A stretch of DNA of 39,155 nucleotides from DASRRB01 sp036732755 (GTDB taxonomy: Bacteria > Planctomycetota > B15-G4 > SIAN01). Under the pieces are notes generated by a model. That model searched no databases, was not told the origin of the DNA, and saw nothing but the letters and a program-made list of their open reading frames with translations. Position 1 is the stretch's first letter; the number at the start of each line of letters is the position of its first letter. The DNA lies in contig DAINBU010000040.1 of assembly GCA_036732755.1 (NCBI GenBank), forward strand, positions 1 through 39,155, written 5' to 3'. This document shows, piece after piece, positions 26,610 through 35,154 of the stretch. The position numbers and the translations under genes are program-made.

Positions 26610-27413
26610 TCAGACCGTCTGAACGCGCGCCGTCAGGAAGGGCACGTCGTGCCGGTTGCAGAGGTGGTGCGTCGCCCCGATGTCGCGGAACCGCTCCAGT
26701 CCCTTGATCTCGCGTTCGCCGAGGTGGTAGCGCAGGTTGCGCGTCAGGTACTGGTGGAGCCCCGCGACGGGGAGGTCGAGCTCGCCGGCCGCGACGGCGG
26801 CGATCTTGCTCCGCTCGAGCAGGCCGCGGTCGCGCGCCCGCATCAGCAGCGGGATCGCCGCGTCCAGCACCTTGCCCTTGCGGCACGCCCACACCGCGTA
26901 GACGAACGGCATCCCGGTGCGGTCGGTCCAGAACCAGCCGAGGTCGAGCGTCTCGAGGGCGCCGGCCTTCGCGCGCAGCGCCGCGTCGCCGATCAGGAGC
27001 ACCGCGTCGGCCGCGACCTTCTCGGGCTCGAGCGTCGCCGGCGTCTCGTGGAACGCGACGCCGGGTTTCTGCAGGAACTCGAGGAAGACCATGCGCGCGA
27101 GCGCGGCGGCGGTGCGGCTCCCCGAGTCGAGCGCGACCTTCTCGACCTGCTCGAGCGGCTTGCGCAGGAAGAGCTTCACGCTCTTGATCGGGCCTTCGGA
27201 GCAGATGCCGATCTCCGGGACGATGCGCAGCTCGGGGGAGCGGAAGCACTCGATCGAGGAGACGAGCGCGACGTCGAGGTCGCCCTTGCGCAGCTGGGCC
27301 GCCAGGTCGGACGGCTTCGCTCGCACCAGCTCGACGCCGCGTTCGCGGTCGAGTCCGTGCACGAGCGGGCGCGCGTTCACGAAATCGACCACTCCGATGC
27401 TGATCTTCGACAT
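26610..27413 (-). CDS. mqnA: Chorismate dehydratase MqnA
   Basis: 267 aa with a periplasmic-binding-protein-like fold. MqnA dehydrates chorismate to 3-enolpyruvyl benzoate, the first step of the futalosine menaquinone route. Seen: the N-terminal VVDFVNARPLVHGL, then SDLAAQLRKGDLDVALVSSI, then GPIKSVKLFLRKP, VALDSGSRTAAALARM and the C-terminal LTRNLRYHLGEREIKGLERF. These segments match the MqnA/MqnD family; the SSIEC and ALDSGSRT context favours MqnA. An AGAGGA site lies 5 nt before the ATG. It follows mqnE by 61 bp. The hydrolase mqnB and mqnD are not in this window. Confidence 0.92.
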   Translation of the reverse strand: MSKISIGVVDFVNARPLVHGLDRERGVELVRAKPSDLAAQLRKGDLDVALVSSIECFRSPELRIVPEIGICSEGPIKSVKLFLRKPLEQVEKVALDSGSRTAAALARMVFLEFLQKPGVAFHETPATLEPEKVAADAVLLIGDAALRAKAGALETLDLGWFWTDRTGMPFVYAVWACRKGKVLDAAIPLLMRARDRGLLERSKIAAVAAGELDLPVAGLHQYLTRNLRYHLGEREIKGLERFRDIGATHHLCNRHDVPFLTARVQTV

Positions 27414-27474
27414 GGGTCCTCTTCGTGGCTGCGGTGGGCGGGGCGGGTGGCCTGGGGAGGGGGCGTGGATGGAG

Positions 27475-28641
27475 CTAGGCCGGGACGGCGCGCGAGCAGG
27501 TCGTGTCGCGCTGCCACGGCTCGCGTCCGGATTCGCGGATCAGTCGGATGAGCTCGCCGCGCGTGACCCCGAACGGGGAGGTCGCGCCGGCGTCGTGCGT
27601 GATCTTCTCGTCGACGACGGTGCCGTCGATGTCGTCCGCGCCGTAGCGCAGCGCCACCTGCGCCACCCCGAGCCCCTGCATGATCCAGTAGGTCTTCAGG
27701 TGCTCGATGTTGTCGACCATCAGCCGCGACACCGCGATCGAGCGCAGGTCGAGCAGGCCGGTCGGGCCGGGCAGGTGGGACAGCTCAGTGTGCTGCGGAT
27801 GGAAGGCGAGCGGGATGAAGGTCATGAAGCCGCGCGTCTCGTCCTGCAGCGCGCGGATCTTCACCATGTGGTCGACGAGCTCGACGTCCGTCTCGATGTG
27901 GCCGTAGAGCATCGTCGCGTTCATGCGGACGCCGTGGCGCTGCACGCGGCGCGCGACGTCGAGCCACTGCGCGGGCGAGAGCTTGTCGGGGAAGATCTCG
28001 GCGTGGACGCGGTCGCTCAGCACCTCGACGCCGCCGCCGGGGCAGCTGCCGAGCCCCGCGTCGAGCAGGTCGTCGAGCACCGCCTCGAGCGTCTTCCCGG
28101 AGATCCGCGCCATCCACTCGACCTCGATCATCGTCCACGCCTTCAGGTGGAGGTCGGGACGCTCGTCCTTGATCGTGCGCAGCAGGTCGACGAAGTAGGT
28201 GTACGGCAGTTTCGGGTCGATGCCGCCGACGATGTGCACTTCGGTGAGCTCGGGCTCGTACTCGTCGCGCACGAGACGCCGGACGTCGTCGAGCGACATG
28301 CGGTAGCCGGTCGGGTCGTTCGCGCGGCGGTAGAACGCGCAGAACTTGCAGTCGTAGACGCAGAAGTTCGACGGGTTCAGGTGGCGGTTCACGACGAAGT
28401 AGGCGCGATTGCCGTGCAGCCGCTCGCGCACCTCGTTGGCGAGCCGGCCGACGCGGTGGATCGCCGGCGTGCGCATCAGGAAGACGCCGTCGTCGCGCGT
28501 CAGCCGGCCGCCCCCGCGCACCGTCTCCTCGATCGCGCGCAGTCGCGCCTCCTGCTCGCGCGGCAGCGTCGGGTCGGCGCGCCGCGGGGCGCGCGCGCGC
28601 GCCTCCGGGCCGCGGTACGCCGGCGTGGCGGAGGGGCCCAT
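27475..28641 (-). CDS. mqnE: Aminofutalosine synthase MqnE (radical SAM)
   Basis: 388 aa. MqnE joins a 5'-deoxyadenosyl radical to 3-enolpyruvyl benzoate to give aminofutalosine. The radical SAM cluster motif is CVYDCKFCAFYR (Cys94, Cys98, Cys101). HIVGGIDPKLPYTYF, EVEWMARISGK, SCPGGGVEVLSDRV, MNATMLYGHIE and the C-terminal VVDEKITHDAGA agree with MqnE rather than MqnC. The first 40 or so residues are Arg/Pro-rich and probably disordered. The ATG overlaps the mqnC stop (TGATG), so the two radical SAM genes are coupled. Cofactors are SAM and a 4Fe-4S cluster in the cytosol. Confidence 0.93.
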   Translation of the reverse strand: MGPSATPAYRGPEARARAPRRADPTLPREQEARLRAIEETVRGGGRLTRDDGVFLMRTPAIHRVGRLANEVRERLHGNRAYFVVNRHLNPSNFCVYDCKFCAFYRRANDPTGYRMSLDDVRRLVRDEYEPELTEVHIVGGIDPKLPYTYFVDLLRTIKDERPDLHLKAWTMIEVEWMARISGKTLEAVLDDLLDAGLGSCPGGGVEVLSDRVHAEIFPDKLSPAQWLDVARRVQRHGVRMNATMLYGHIETDVELVDHMVKIRALQDETRGFMTFIPLAFHPQHTELSHLPGPTGLLDLRSIAVSRLMVDNIEHLKTYWIMQGLGVAQVALRYGADDIDGTVVDEKITHDAGATSPFGVTRGELIRLIRESGREPWQRDTTCSRAVPA

Positions 28642-29792
28642 CAGTCCAGGATCTCGTAGTGCATGTTGCGCCGCTTCGGCGTGAAGCCGGCGGCGCGGAT
28701 GCAGTGCTCGATCTGCCCGATCGTGATGAGGCAGCGCGTCCCCGCCGCCGAGACGACGTTCTCCTCCAGCATCGTCCCGCCGAAGTCGTTGCAGCCGAAG
28801 AAGAGGGCGAGCTGGCCGAGCTTGTCGCCCTGGGTCACGAACGACGTCTGCTGGTTGTCGAAGTTGTCGAGCATGAGGCGCGCGACCGCGTTCATGCGCA
28901 GGAACTCGTTGGCGCCGCTCTTCACCAGGTCGAGCTCGCTCCCGCCGGGCTGGAAGGGCCAGCAGATGAAGGCGGTGAAGAAGCCGTGGGAAGCGTCGCC
29001 CTCCCGGCGCGCGAGCGACTGCTCCTGCAGCTCGCGCAGCCGCAGCAGGTGGTCGATCCGCTCCTCGGGGCGCTCGACGTGGCCGTACATCATGGTGGCG
29101 GTCGTGCGCATGCCCTGGGCGTGCGCCTCGCGCATGACGCCCAGCCACTCGTCGGTCATCGCCTTCCCGGGGGCGATCTCGCGCCGCACGCGGTCGACGA
29201 GGATCTCCCCGCCGCCGCCCGGGATGCTGTTCAGGCCGGCGCTCTTGAGGCGCCGCACCACCTCCGCGACCGACAGGGAGGAGAGCTTGGAGACGTGGAC
29301 GATCTCGGAGGGGGAGAGGCCGTGGATGTGGAGGCGGGGGTAGCGCCCGCGCAGAGCCCGGAAGAGCCCCTCGTAGAACTCGATCCCGAGCTTGGGATGA
29401 TGGCCGCCCTGGAGCAGCACCTGGACTCCGCCGCGGGCGATCAGCGCCGCGTCGACGCCGGGAACGGCGAGCAGCTCGTCGACCTTCGCGAAGACCTGCT
29501 CCTCGGTGAGCACGTAGCCCTCGGGGTCGCCGGGGAGCCGGTCGAACGCGCAGAACGAGCAGCGCGCGACGCAGACGTTGGTCGGGTTGATGTTGCGGTC
29601 GACGATGTAGGTGATCGTCGGCTCGGGATGCTTGCGCCAGCGGACCAGCGAAGCGAGCTCGCCGAGCAGCGTCAGGTCCTCGCACCGCAGCAGCGCGAGA
29701 CCGTCCGCGCGCTCCAGTCGTACGCCGGCCTCGACCTTCGCCGAGATCGCGTCGAGGTCGGCGGTGGGGTTCGAGGCGACGGCTTGGGTCAT
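28641..29792 (-). CDS. mqnC: Cyclic dehypoxanthine futalosine synthase MqnC (radical SAM)
   Basis: 383 aa from ATG 29792; an upstream TTG at 29855 is in frame but less likely. MqnC cyclises dehypoxanthine futalosine. Seen: the radical SAM motif CVARCSFCAF (Cys74, Cys78, Cys81), LLQGGHHPKLGIEFYEGLFR, HIHGLSPSEI, LNSIPGGGGEILVDRVR, TATMMYGHVE and the C-terminal ALFFGCNDFGGTMLEENVVS, which is typical of MqnC. It is the first gene of the mqnC-mqnE-mqnA-DUF362-ubiB-like run, and diverges from glyQS across a 179-bp region. Confidence 0.93.
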   Translation of the reverse strand: MTQAVASNPTADLDAISAKVEAGVRLERADGLALLRCEDLTLLGELASLVRWRKHPEPTITYIVDRNINPTNVCVARCSFCAFDRLPGDPEGYVLTEEQVFAKVDELLAVPGVDAALIARGGVQVLLQGGHHPKLGIEFYEGLFRALRGRYPRLHIHGLSPSEIVHVSKLSSLSVAEVVRRLKSAGLNSIPGGGGEILVDRVRREIAPGKAMTDEWLGVMREAHAQGMRTTATMMYGHVERPEERIDHLLRLRELQEQSLARREGDASHGFFTAFICWPFQPGGSELDLVKSGANEFLRMNAVARLMLDNFDNQQTSFVTQGDKLGQLALFFGCNDFGGTMLEENVVSAAGTRCLITIGQIEHCIRAAGFTPKRRNMHYEILD

Positions 29793-29826
29793 GGTCTCGC
29801 TGGAAGTCCGGTCGGGGAAGGCGGAT

Positions 29827-29834
29827 AGGATAAT
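29827..29834. promoter_or_regulatory. Candidate divergent -10 elements between mqnC and glyQS
   Basis: On the minus strand TATCCT (29832-29827) lies about 35 bp before mqnC. On the plus strand GATAAT (29829-29834) overlaps it and could serve a rightward promoter for glyQS, which starts at 29972. They are embedded in a short AT-rich island of a GC-rich region. Confidence 0.35.
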
Positions 29835-29971
29835 CGGCCCGATCGATTCGGCCAAACGTCGTGCGTTGAAACCCCGGGAGCGGGCCTCTAAAAGGCCGCG
29901 CCGCTCGCGACCCGGAAGAGCGGCAGATCCGGTCGCACCCCGCGCTCCGGCGCAGAGAAGGCAAGCTCCCG

Positions 29972-31300
29972 ATGGCCGAAGACCTGATGTCGAAGATCGT
30001 CTCGCTCTCCAAGCGGCGGGGCTTCGTCTTCCCCGCGAGCGAGATCTACGGCGGCATCGGATCGTCCTGGGACTACGGCCCGCTCGGCGCCGAGCTCAAG
30101 CGCAACGTGAAGGACGCCTGGTGGCGCTCGATGGTCTACGAGCGCGACGACATCGTCGGCATCGACTCCGCGATCATCCAGCACCCCAAGGTGTGGGAGG
30201 CGTCGGGCCACGTCGAGAACTTCACCGACCCGCTCGTCGACTGCCGCAAGTGCAAGAAGCGCTTCCGCGCCGACCACCTGACCGACTGGAAGATCTGCCC
30301 GGAGAAGGGGTGCGGCGGCGAGTTGACCGAGGCGCGCCGCTTCAACCTGATGTTCAAGACCTTCCTCGGGCCGGTCGAGGACTCGGCGGCGACCGCCTAC
30401 CTGCGCCCCGAGACGGCGCAGGGGATCTTCACCAACTTCGTGAACGTCCAGCAGGCATCCCGCAAGAAACCGCCCTTCGGCATCGCCCAGATCGGGAAGT
30501 CGTTCCGCAACGAGATCACGCCGGGCAACTTCATCTTCCGCACGCGCGAGTTCGAGCAGATGGAGATGGAGTTCTTCGTGCCGCCCGCCGACTGGCAGAA
30601 GTGGTTCGACGAGTGGCGCAAGCTGCGCCGGCAGTGGTACGCCGACCTCGGCGTGAATCCCGCGAAGCTGCGCATGCGCGACCACGCCAAGGACGAGCTC
30701 GCGCACTACAGCAACGGCTGCACCGACGTCGAGTACGAGTTCCCGTTCGGCTGGTCGGAGCTCGAGGGGATCGCGTCGCGCACCGACTTCGACTTGAAGC
30801 GCCACGCGCAGTTCAGCGGCAAGGAGCTGCAGTACTTCGACGAGCAGACCAAGGAGCACTACGTGCCCTGGGTGATCGAGCCGGCCGCCGGCTGCGACCG
30901 CGCCGCGCTCGCCTTCCTGGTCGACGCCTACCGCGAGGAGACGGTCGAGGGCGAGACCCGCGTGGTGCTGTCGCTGCACCCGCGACTCGCGCCGACCAAG
31001 GTCGCGATCCTGCCGCTCGTGAAGAAGGACGGCATGCCGGAGCGCGCCCACGCCATCGAGAAGATGCTGCGCGCGCGCTTCACCACCTTCTACGACGAGT
31101 CGGGCGCGATCGGCCGGCGCTACCGCCGCATGGACGAGGCGGGCACGCCCTTCTGCCTCACGGTCGACGGGCAGACCAAGGAGGACGGCACCGTCACGCT
31201 GCGCCACCGCGACTCGATGACGCAGGAGCGCGTCGCCGAGGGGGAGCTGGCCGCGCGGCTCGACGCGGCGATCGCCGGCTGGAAGCGGCCGGGCACTTGA
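29972..31300 (+). CDS. glyQS: Glycine--tRNA ligase, single-chain alpha2 type
   Basis: 442 aa class II synthetase that charges tRNA-Gly in the cytosol. Seen: GIGSSWDYGPLGAELKRNVK, SGHVENFTDPLVDCRKCKKR with further Cys in CPEKGCGG (a zinc-like knuckle), LRPETAQGIFTNF, motif 2 GKSFRNEITPGNFIFRTREF then EQMEMEFF, motif 3 EPAAGCDRAALAFLVDAY, and an anticodon-binding tail with APTKVAILPLVKKDG. This is the archaeal/eukaryotic-like and Gram-positive or Thermus type, not the alpha2beta2 GlyQ/GlyS type. It is slightly short for the family. Its stop overlaps the TTG start of the next gene (TTGA). Confidence 0.95.
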   Translation: MAEDLMSKIVSLSKRRGFVFPASEIYGGIGSSWDYGPLGAELKRNVKDAWWRSMVYERDDIVGIDSAIIQHPKVWEASGHVENFTDPLVDCRKCKKRFRADHLTDWKICPEKGCGGELTEARRFNLMFKTFLGPVEDSAATAYLRPETAQGIFTNFVNVQQASRKKPPFGIAQIGKSFRNEITPGNFIFRTREFEQMEMEFFVPPADWQKWFDEWRKLRRQWYADLGVNPAKLRMRDHAKDELAHYSNGCTDVEYEFPFGWSELEGIASRTDFDLKRHAQFSGKELQYFDEQTKEHYVPWVIEPAAGCDRAALAFLVDAYREETVEGETRVVLSLHPRLAPTKVAILPLVKKDGMPERAHAIEKMLRARFTTFYDESGAIGRRYRRMDEAGTPFCLTVDGQTKEDGTVTLRHRDSMTQERVAEGELAARLDAAIAGWKRPGT

Positions 31301-33069
31301 GTCCGGACGGCGACGGCGCCGCGGTCGTCCGCGGGATCGGCATCTCGCCGGGCCTGGCGATCGGTCCGGTCTACTACCTCGAGAACGAGATCGGCGAGGT
31401 CCCGCGCCGCGCCGTCGCGGCGGCGGAGGTCGAGGCGGAGATCGACCGCCTGCGCGACGCGCTGCGCGAGGCCGAGGAGCAGTTCCGCCGCCAGAAGAAC
31501 GCGTCGGCGGCCGGCCTCACGGAGGCGGAGCGCGGCATCTTCGATGCGCACCTCGCCTTCTACCAGGACCACCTGCTGCGCGACTCGGTCGAGAAGCGGG
31601 TCCGCGAGCAGGGGCTCAACGCCGAGGCGGCGCTCAAGGACGAGATCGACCACCTCGCGACCGTCTTCGACGGCATGGACCGCACCTTCCGCGAGCGCGT
31701 CGCCGACGTGCGCGACGTCGGCAACCGCGTGCAACGCGTGCTGCTGCAGAAGCAGCAGGCGGCGCTCGTCAGCGGCTGCTCGGTCGTGCTCTACGCCCGC
31801 GAGCTGCTCCCCACCGACACGCTCACGCTCGACCGCTCGCGCCTGCTCGCGATCGTGACCGAGGTGGGGGGCGAGGCGTCGCACGTCGCGATCCTGGCGC
31901 GCTCGTCGGGGATCCCCGCGGTGAGCGGCGTGCGCCGGCTCGAGGCGGTGGCGCGGCCCGGCACCGAGCTCGCCGTCGACGGCACCAAGGGCGTGGTGGT
32001 GGTCGCCCCCGGCCAGGCGCAGCGCGCGACGCTCGATCGCGAGCGCGAGGCGTTCGCGGTCGAGCGCCGCCGGCTCATGAAGGCCGGCGCCGAGCGCAGC
32101 GGCGCCGAGCGCGAGCGCGGCGTCACGCTCCTCCTCAACATCGAGAACTTCGACAACCTCGACCCCGGCATCCTGCAGACGTGCGACGGCGTCGGGCTCT
32201 ACCGCACCGAATTCCTCTTCATGGGGCGGCAGACCTTCCCGTCGGAGGAGGAGCAGCACGCCTTCTACAAGGACGTGCTCGCCCACCTGAATGGGCGCGA
32301 GGTGACGTTCCGGACCATCGACGTAGGGGGCGACAAGCCGCTCTCCTACCTCGTCACGCCGCGCGAGCAGAACCCGGCGCTCGGCTGGCGCGGGATCCGG
32401 CTCACCTTCGACTGGCAGGACCTGCTGATCCCGCAGCTGCGCGCGCTGCTGCGCGCGGCGGCGCACGGGCCGCTCAAGATCCTGCTGCCGATGGTGACCA
32501 ACGTCGACGAGCTGGTGAAGGCGCGCATCCTGATCCGCCAGCTCGAGGAAGACCTGCGCCGCCAGAAGCTCCCGTTCGGGGAGAAGGTGCCGGTCGGCGC
32601 GATGGTCGAGGTGCCGGCCGCGGCGCTCGCGCCCGAGGCGCTGCTGAAGGAGGCCGACTTCCTCTCGATCGGGACCAACGACCTCCTGCAGTACCTCTTC
32701 GCGGTCGACCGCAACAACCTGCAGGTGGCCGGCCTCTACCAGCCGCTCCACCCGGTGGCGCTCGCGCTGTTGAAGCGCGTGATCGACGCGGGGGCGAAGG
32801 CGAACCGCCCCGTCACGGTGTGCGGCGAGATGGCGGGCGAGCTCCTGCCGGTCCTCGCCCTCTACGGGCTCGGGCTGCGCCGCTTCTCGATGGCGCCGGT
32901 TCGGCTCGCCGAGGCGCGCACGATCTTCCGCCACTTCACGCCCGACGAGGCCGCGGCGGTCGTGCGCAGCGTCGAGGCGGCGACGAGCGAGTCGGAGGTC
33001 GAGGCGCTGCTCCAGGCTGCCGCGCTCGAGCGCGTGGGTCCGGGCGCGCACGCGTTCCTGCGGAGCTGA
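31297..33069 (+). CDS. ptsI: Phosphoenolpyruvate-protein phosphotransferase (PTS enzyme I)
   Basis: 590 aa from a TTG that overlaps the glyQS stop; no ATG or GTG is available before the conserved GIGISPGLAIGPVYYL opening. The enzyme takes phosphate from PEP on His196 (EVGGEASHVAILARSSGIPA) and passes it to HPr. The PEP-binding TIM barrel shows DGVGLYRTEFLFMGRQTFPS, FRTIDVGGDKPLSYL, GAMVEVPAAAL, DFLSIGTNDLLQYLFAVDRN and the active-site Cys509 in VCGEMAGE. There is no N-terminal GAF domain, so it is ptsI-like rather than the nitrogen-PTS ptsP type. No HPr, HPr kinase or EII gene is in the window. Confidence 0.93.
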   Translation: MSPDGDGAAVVRGIGISPGLAIGPVYYLENEIGEVPRRAVAAAEVEAEIDRLRDALREAEEQFRRQKNASAAGLTEAERGIFDAHLAFYQDHLLRDSVEKRVREQGLNAEAALKDEIDHLATVFDGMDRTFRERVADVRDVGNRVQRVLLQKQQAALVSGCSVVLYARELLPTDTLTLDRSRLLAIVTEVGGEASHVAILARSSGIPAVSGVRRLEAVARPGTELAVDGTKGVVVVAPGQAQRATLDREREAFAVERRRLMKAGAERSGAERERGVTLLLNIENFDNLDPGILQTCDGVGLYRTEFLFMGRQTFPSEEEQHAFYKDVLAHLNGREVTFRTIDVGGDKPLSYLVTPREQNPALGWRGIRLTFDWQDLLIPQLRALLRAAAHGPLKILLPMVTNVDELVKARILIRQLEEDLRRQKLPFGEKVPVGAMVEVPAAALAPEALLKEADFLSIGTNDLLQYLFAVDRNNLQVAGLYQPLHPVALALLKRVIDAGAKANRPVTVCGEMAGELLPVLALYGLGLRRFSMAPVRLAEARTIFRHFTPDEAAAVVRSVEAATSESEVEALLQAAALERVGPGAHAFLRS

Positions 33070-33148
33070 GGCCGGAAGCGAGGCCGGAAGCGTTTTCGCA
33101 GTACCGCCCTCCCCGGCGGAGCCGAAGTACGTCGGGGAGAGCGGCCCG

Positions 33149-34744
33149 ATGGTCGAGCGCATCGTCATCGTCGACGACGAGGAAGGGATCCTGGCATTGC
33201 TGCGCCGGGTCCTGCGCGCGCCGGGCCGCGAGATCGAGGTCTATCCGACCGCGGCCATCGCGCTCGCGGCGATGCGGCGCGTGCGGCCCGACCTCGTGAT
33301 CACCGACCTCAACATGCCCGGCATGACGGGCTACGACTTCATCCACGCGGTGCGCGAGCAATTCGGCCCGCGCATCGGCGTGGTCGTCATCACTGCCTTC
33401 CCGACCATGGTCTCCGACGCCGACGCGGTCGAGAACGGCGTCGGCGCCTACCTGCGCAAGCCGTTCACCGACCTCGACCTGCTGCGCTCGACCGTCTCGG
33501 AGGTGATCGAGGCGTCGCGCCGGCTCCCCGACGAGGAGATGCCGGAACGCTATCGGCGCCACCTCGCCGCGGCCGACACCGCCGCGCGCCGCCAGCGGGC
33601 CGGGCTCTCGCGCGCCGACGCGGTGCTCGACCGCATCTCCGACGCGATCCTGATCGCCGACCGGCAGGGCCGCCTGCTGCAGGTGAATCCCGCGGCCGCG
33701 CGCCTGCTCGGCGTCGACGGCGAGGAGTGCCTCGGCCGGCCGCTGCGCGAGCTCGGCGTCGACGCGCAGCTGCGCAAGGCGATCCTCGACCCGGCGCCGC
33801 CCGACGACGCGGAGCACCGCAAGGTCGGCCGGCGCGTCGTCCTCGAGGCGTCGGGCCGCACCTGTGACGTGACGACCGCGCTGCTCGTGAACGCCGACGG
33901 CGGCGCGGCCGGGATCTTCGCGGTCATCGAGGACGTCTCGGCCGAGGTGCGCGTGCAGGAGCTGAAGCACCACTACCTCACGGTGCTGGCGCACGAGCTC
34001 CGCACGCCGATCACCTCGCTCACCAACTTCGCGGCGGTCTTCGAGAAGCTCGGCTTCGCGCCGATGACGGCGCGCCAGCAGCAGATGGTGACCGGCGTGC
34101 GCAGGCAGGTGCAGCGGCTCGAGCACCAGGTCGACAAGCTGATCCTGCTCGCGCGCCTCGAGCGCGGCGACTTCGGCGCGCGCAGTTTCCCCTTCGAGGT
34201 GGGGCCCGCGGTCGAGCAGGCGCTCGCCACGTGCCAGGCCGACGCCCTCGAGCGCGGCATCGCCTTCACGATCGAGACGCCCGCGGGAGGCGCGCCGATC
34301 GTCGCCTCGGGCGACGCCGACGACTTCCGCCGCGCGCTCTTCGAGGTCGGCGAGAACGCCGTCAAGTTCACCCACAACGGCGGCAGCGTGCGCGTCACGG
34401 TCGAGACCGACGCGCGCGACGTGTTCGTGCGCGTGGTCGACACGGGCATCGGGATCGAGATGCGCGACCAGGCGACGATCTTCTCGACCTTCAAGCAGCT
34501 CGAGGACCCGCTGACGCGGCGCCACGCGGGCGCCGGGCTCGGACTCGGCCTCGCGCGGCGGATGCTCGAGGCGGTCGGCGGGCGCATCGACGTGACGAGC
34601 GCGCCGGCGCGCGGCTCGACGTTCACGCTGCGCGTCCCGCGGGCGAGCCGCCCGGCGTGTGGAACGCCACCGGCCGCCGCCGCATCCATCGCCGCATCCA
34701 CCGCCGGCACCGGCCGCGGGAAACCCGAGGAGGTCACGGCGTGA
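33149..34744 (+). CDS. Hybrid sensor: REC-PAS-HisKA-HATPase histidine kinase, 531 aa
   Basis: No membrane segment, so a cytosolic kinase. Residues 1-125 are a receiver domain with phosphoacceptor Asp53 (LVITDLNMPG) and the switch Lys in YLRKPF. A PAS domain (ADAVLDRISDAILIADRQGR then LLQVNPAAARLLG) covers about 155-270. The dimerisation box has His282 in LTVLAHELRTPITSL. The ATPase domain shows GENAVKFT, DTGIGIEM, IFSTFKQL and AGLGLGLARRMLEAVGG. With the receiver at the front, output of another kinase could gate this one. The Ala/Pro-rich tail ends in a GTGA overlap with a lone receiver gene. Confidence 0.92.
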   Translation: MVERIVIVDDEEGILALLRRVLRAPGREIEVYPTAAIALAAMRRVRPDLVITDLNMPGMTGYDFIHAVREQFGPRIGVVVITAFPTMVSDADAVENGVGAYLRKPFTDLDLLRSTVSEVIEASRRLPDEEMPERYRRHLAAADTAARRQRAGLSRADAVLDRISDAILIADRQGRLLQVNPAAARLLGVDGEECLGRPLRELGVDAQLRKAILDPAPPDDAEHRKVGRRVVLEASGRTCDVTTALLVNADGGAAGIFAVIEDVSAEVRVQELKHHYLTVLAHELRTPITSLTNFAAVFEKLGFAPMTARQQQMVTGVRRQVQRLEHQVDKLILLARLERGDFGARSFPFEVGPAVEQALATCQADALERGIAFTIETPAGGAPIVASGDADDFRRALFEVGENAVKFTHNGGSVRVTVETDARDVFVRVVDTGIGIEMRDQATIFSTFKQLEDPLTRRHAGAGLGLGLARRMLEAVGGRIDVTSAPARGSTFTLRVPRASRPACGTPPAAAASIAASTAGTGRGKPEEVTA

Positions 34745-35148
34745 CGGAAGCCCTACGCGGAATGGATCGGAGCGTGCTGATCATCGACGACGATCAGTGG
34801 ATCGCGATGTCGACCGCCATGGTGCTCGAGGCCGAGGGCTTCACCGTCCACTCGGCGCTCTCCGGTCCCGACGGGATCGAGAAGGCGCGCGTCCTGCAGC
34901 CGGGCGTGATCCTGCTCGACATCATGATGCCGGGCATGGACGGCTGGGAGACGCTCGAGCGGCTCAAGGCCGACCGGCAGTGCTCTGCGATCCCGGTGAT
35001 CGTCTTCACGGCGCGCGAGCACCGCGAGGGGCCGGGGAAGGCCACCGAGCTCGGCGCGGTCGAGTACTTCCGCAAGCCGTTCCGCCCCGACGCGCTGGTG
35101 CAGACGATCCGCCGCCACCTCGACGCGGCGTCGGCCGTCGCAGGCTGA
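34741..35148 (+). CDS. Single-domain response regulator (CheY-like receiver), 135 aa
   Basis: The GTG start overlaps the kinase stop. The receiver fold is complete: the acidic pocket DDD (16-18), phosphoacceptor Asp60 in VILLDIMMPGMDGWETLERL, Thr in VIVFTAREH and Lys in YFRKPFRPDALVQTI. No DNA-binding or enzymatic output domain follows, so it should act by protein contact or as a phosphate relay for the preceding kinase, perhaps feeding back on its N-terminal REC. It ends 6 bp before the convergent membrane-protein gene. Confidence 0.92.
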   Translation: MTEALRGMDRSVLIIDDDQWIAMSTAMVLEAEGFTVHSALSGPDGIEKARVLQPGVILLDIMMPGMDGWETLERLKADRQCSAIPVIVFTAREHREGPGKATELGAVEYFRKPFRPDALVQTIRRHLDAASAVAG

Positions 35149-35154
35149 GCCCCG

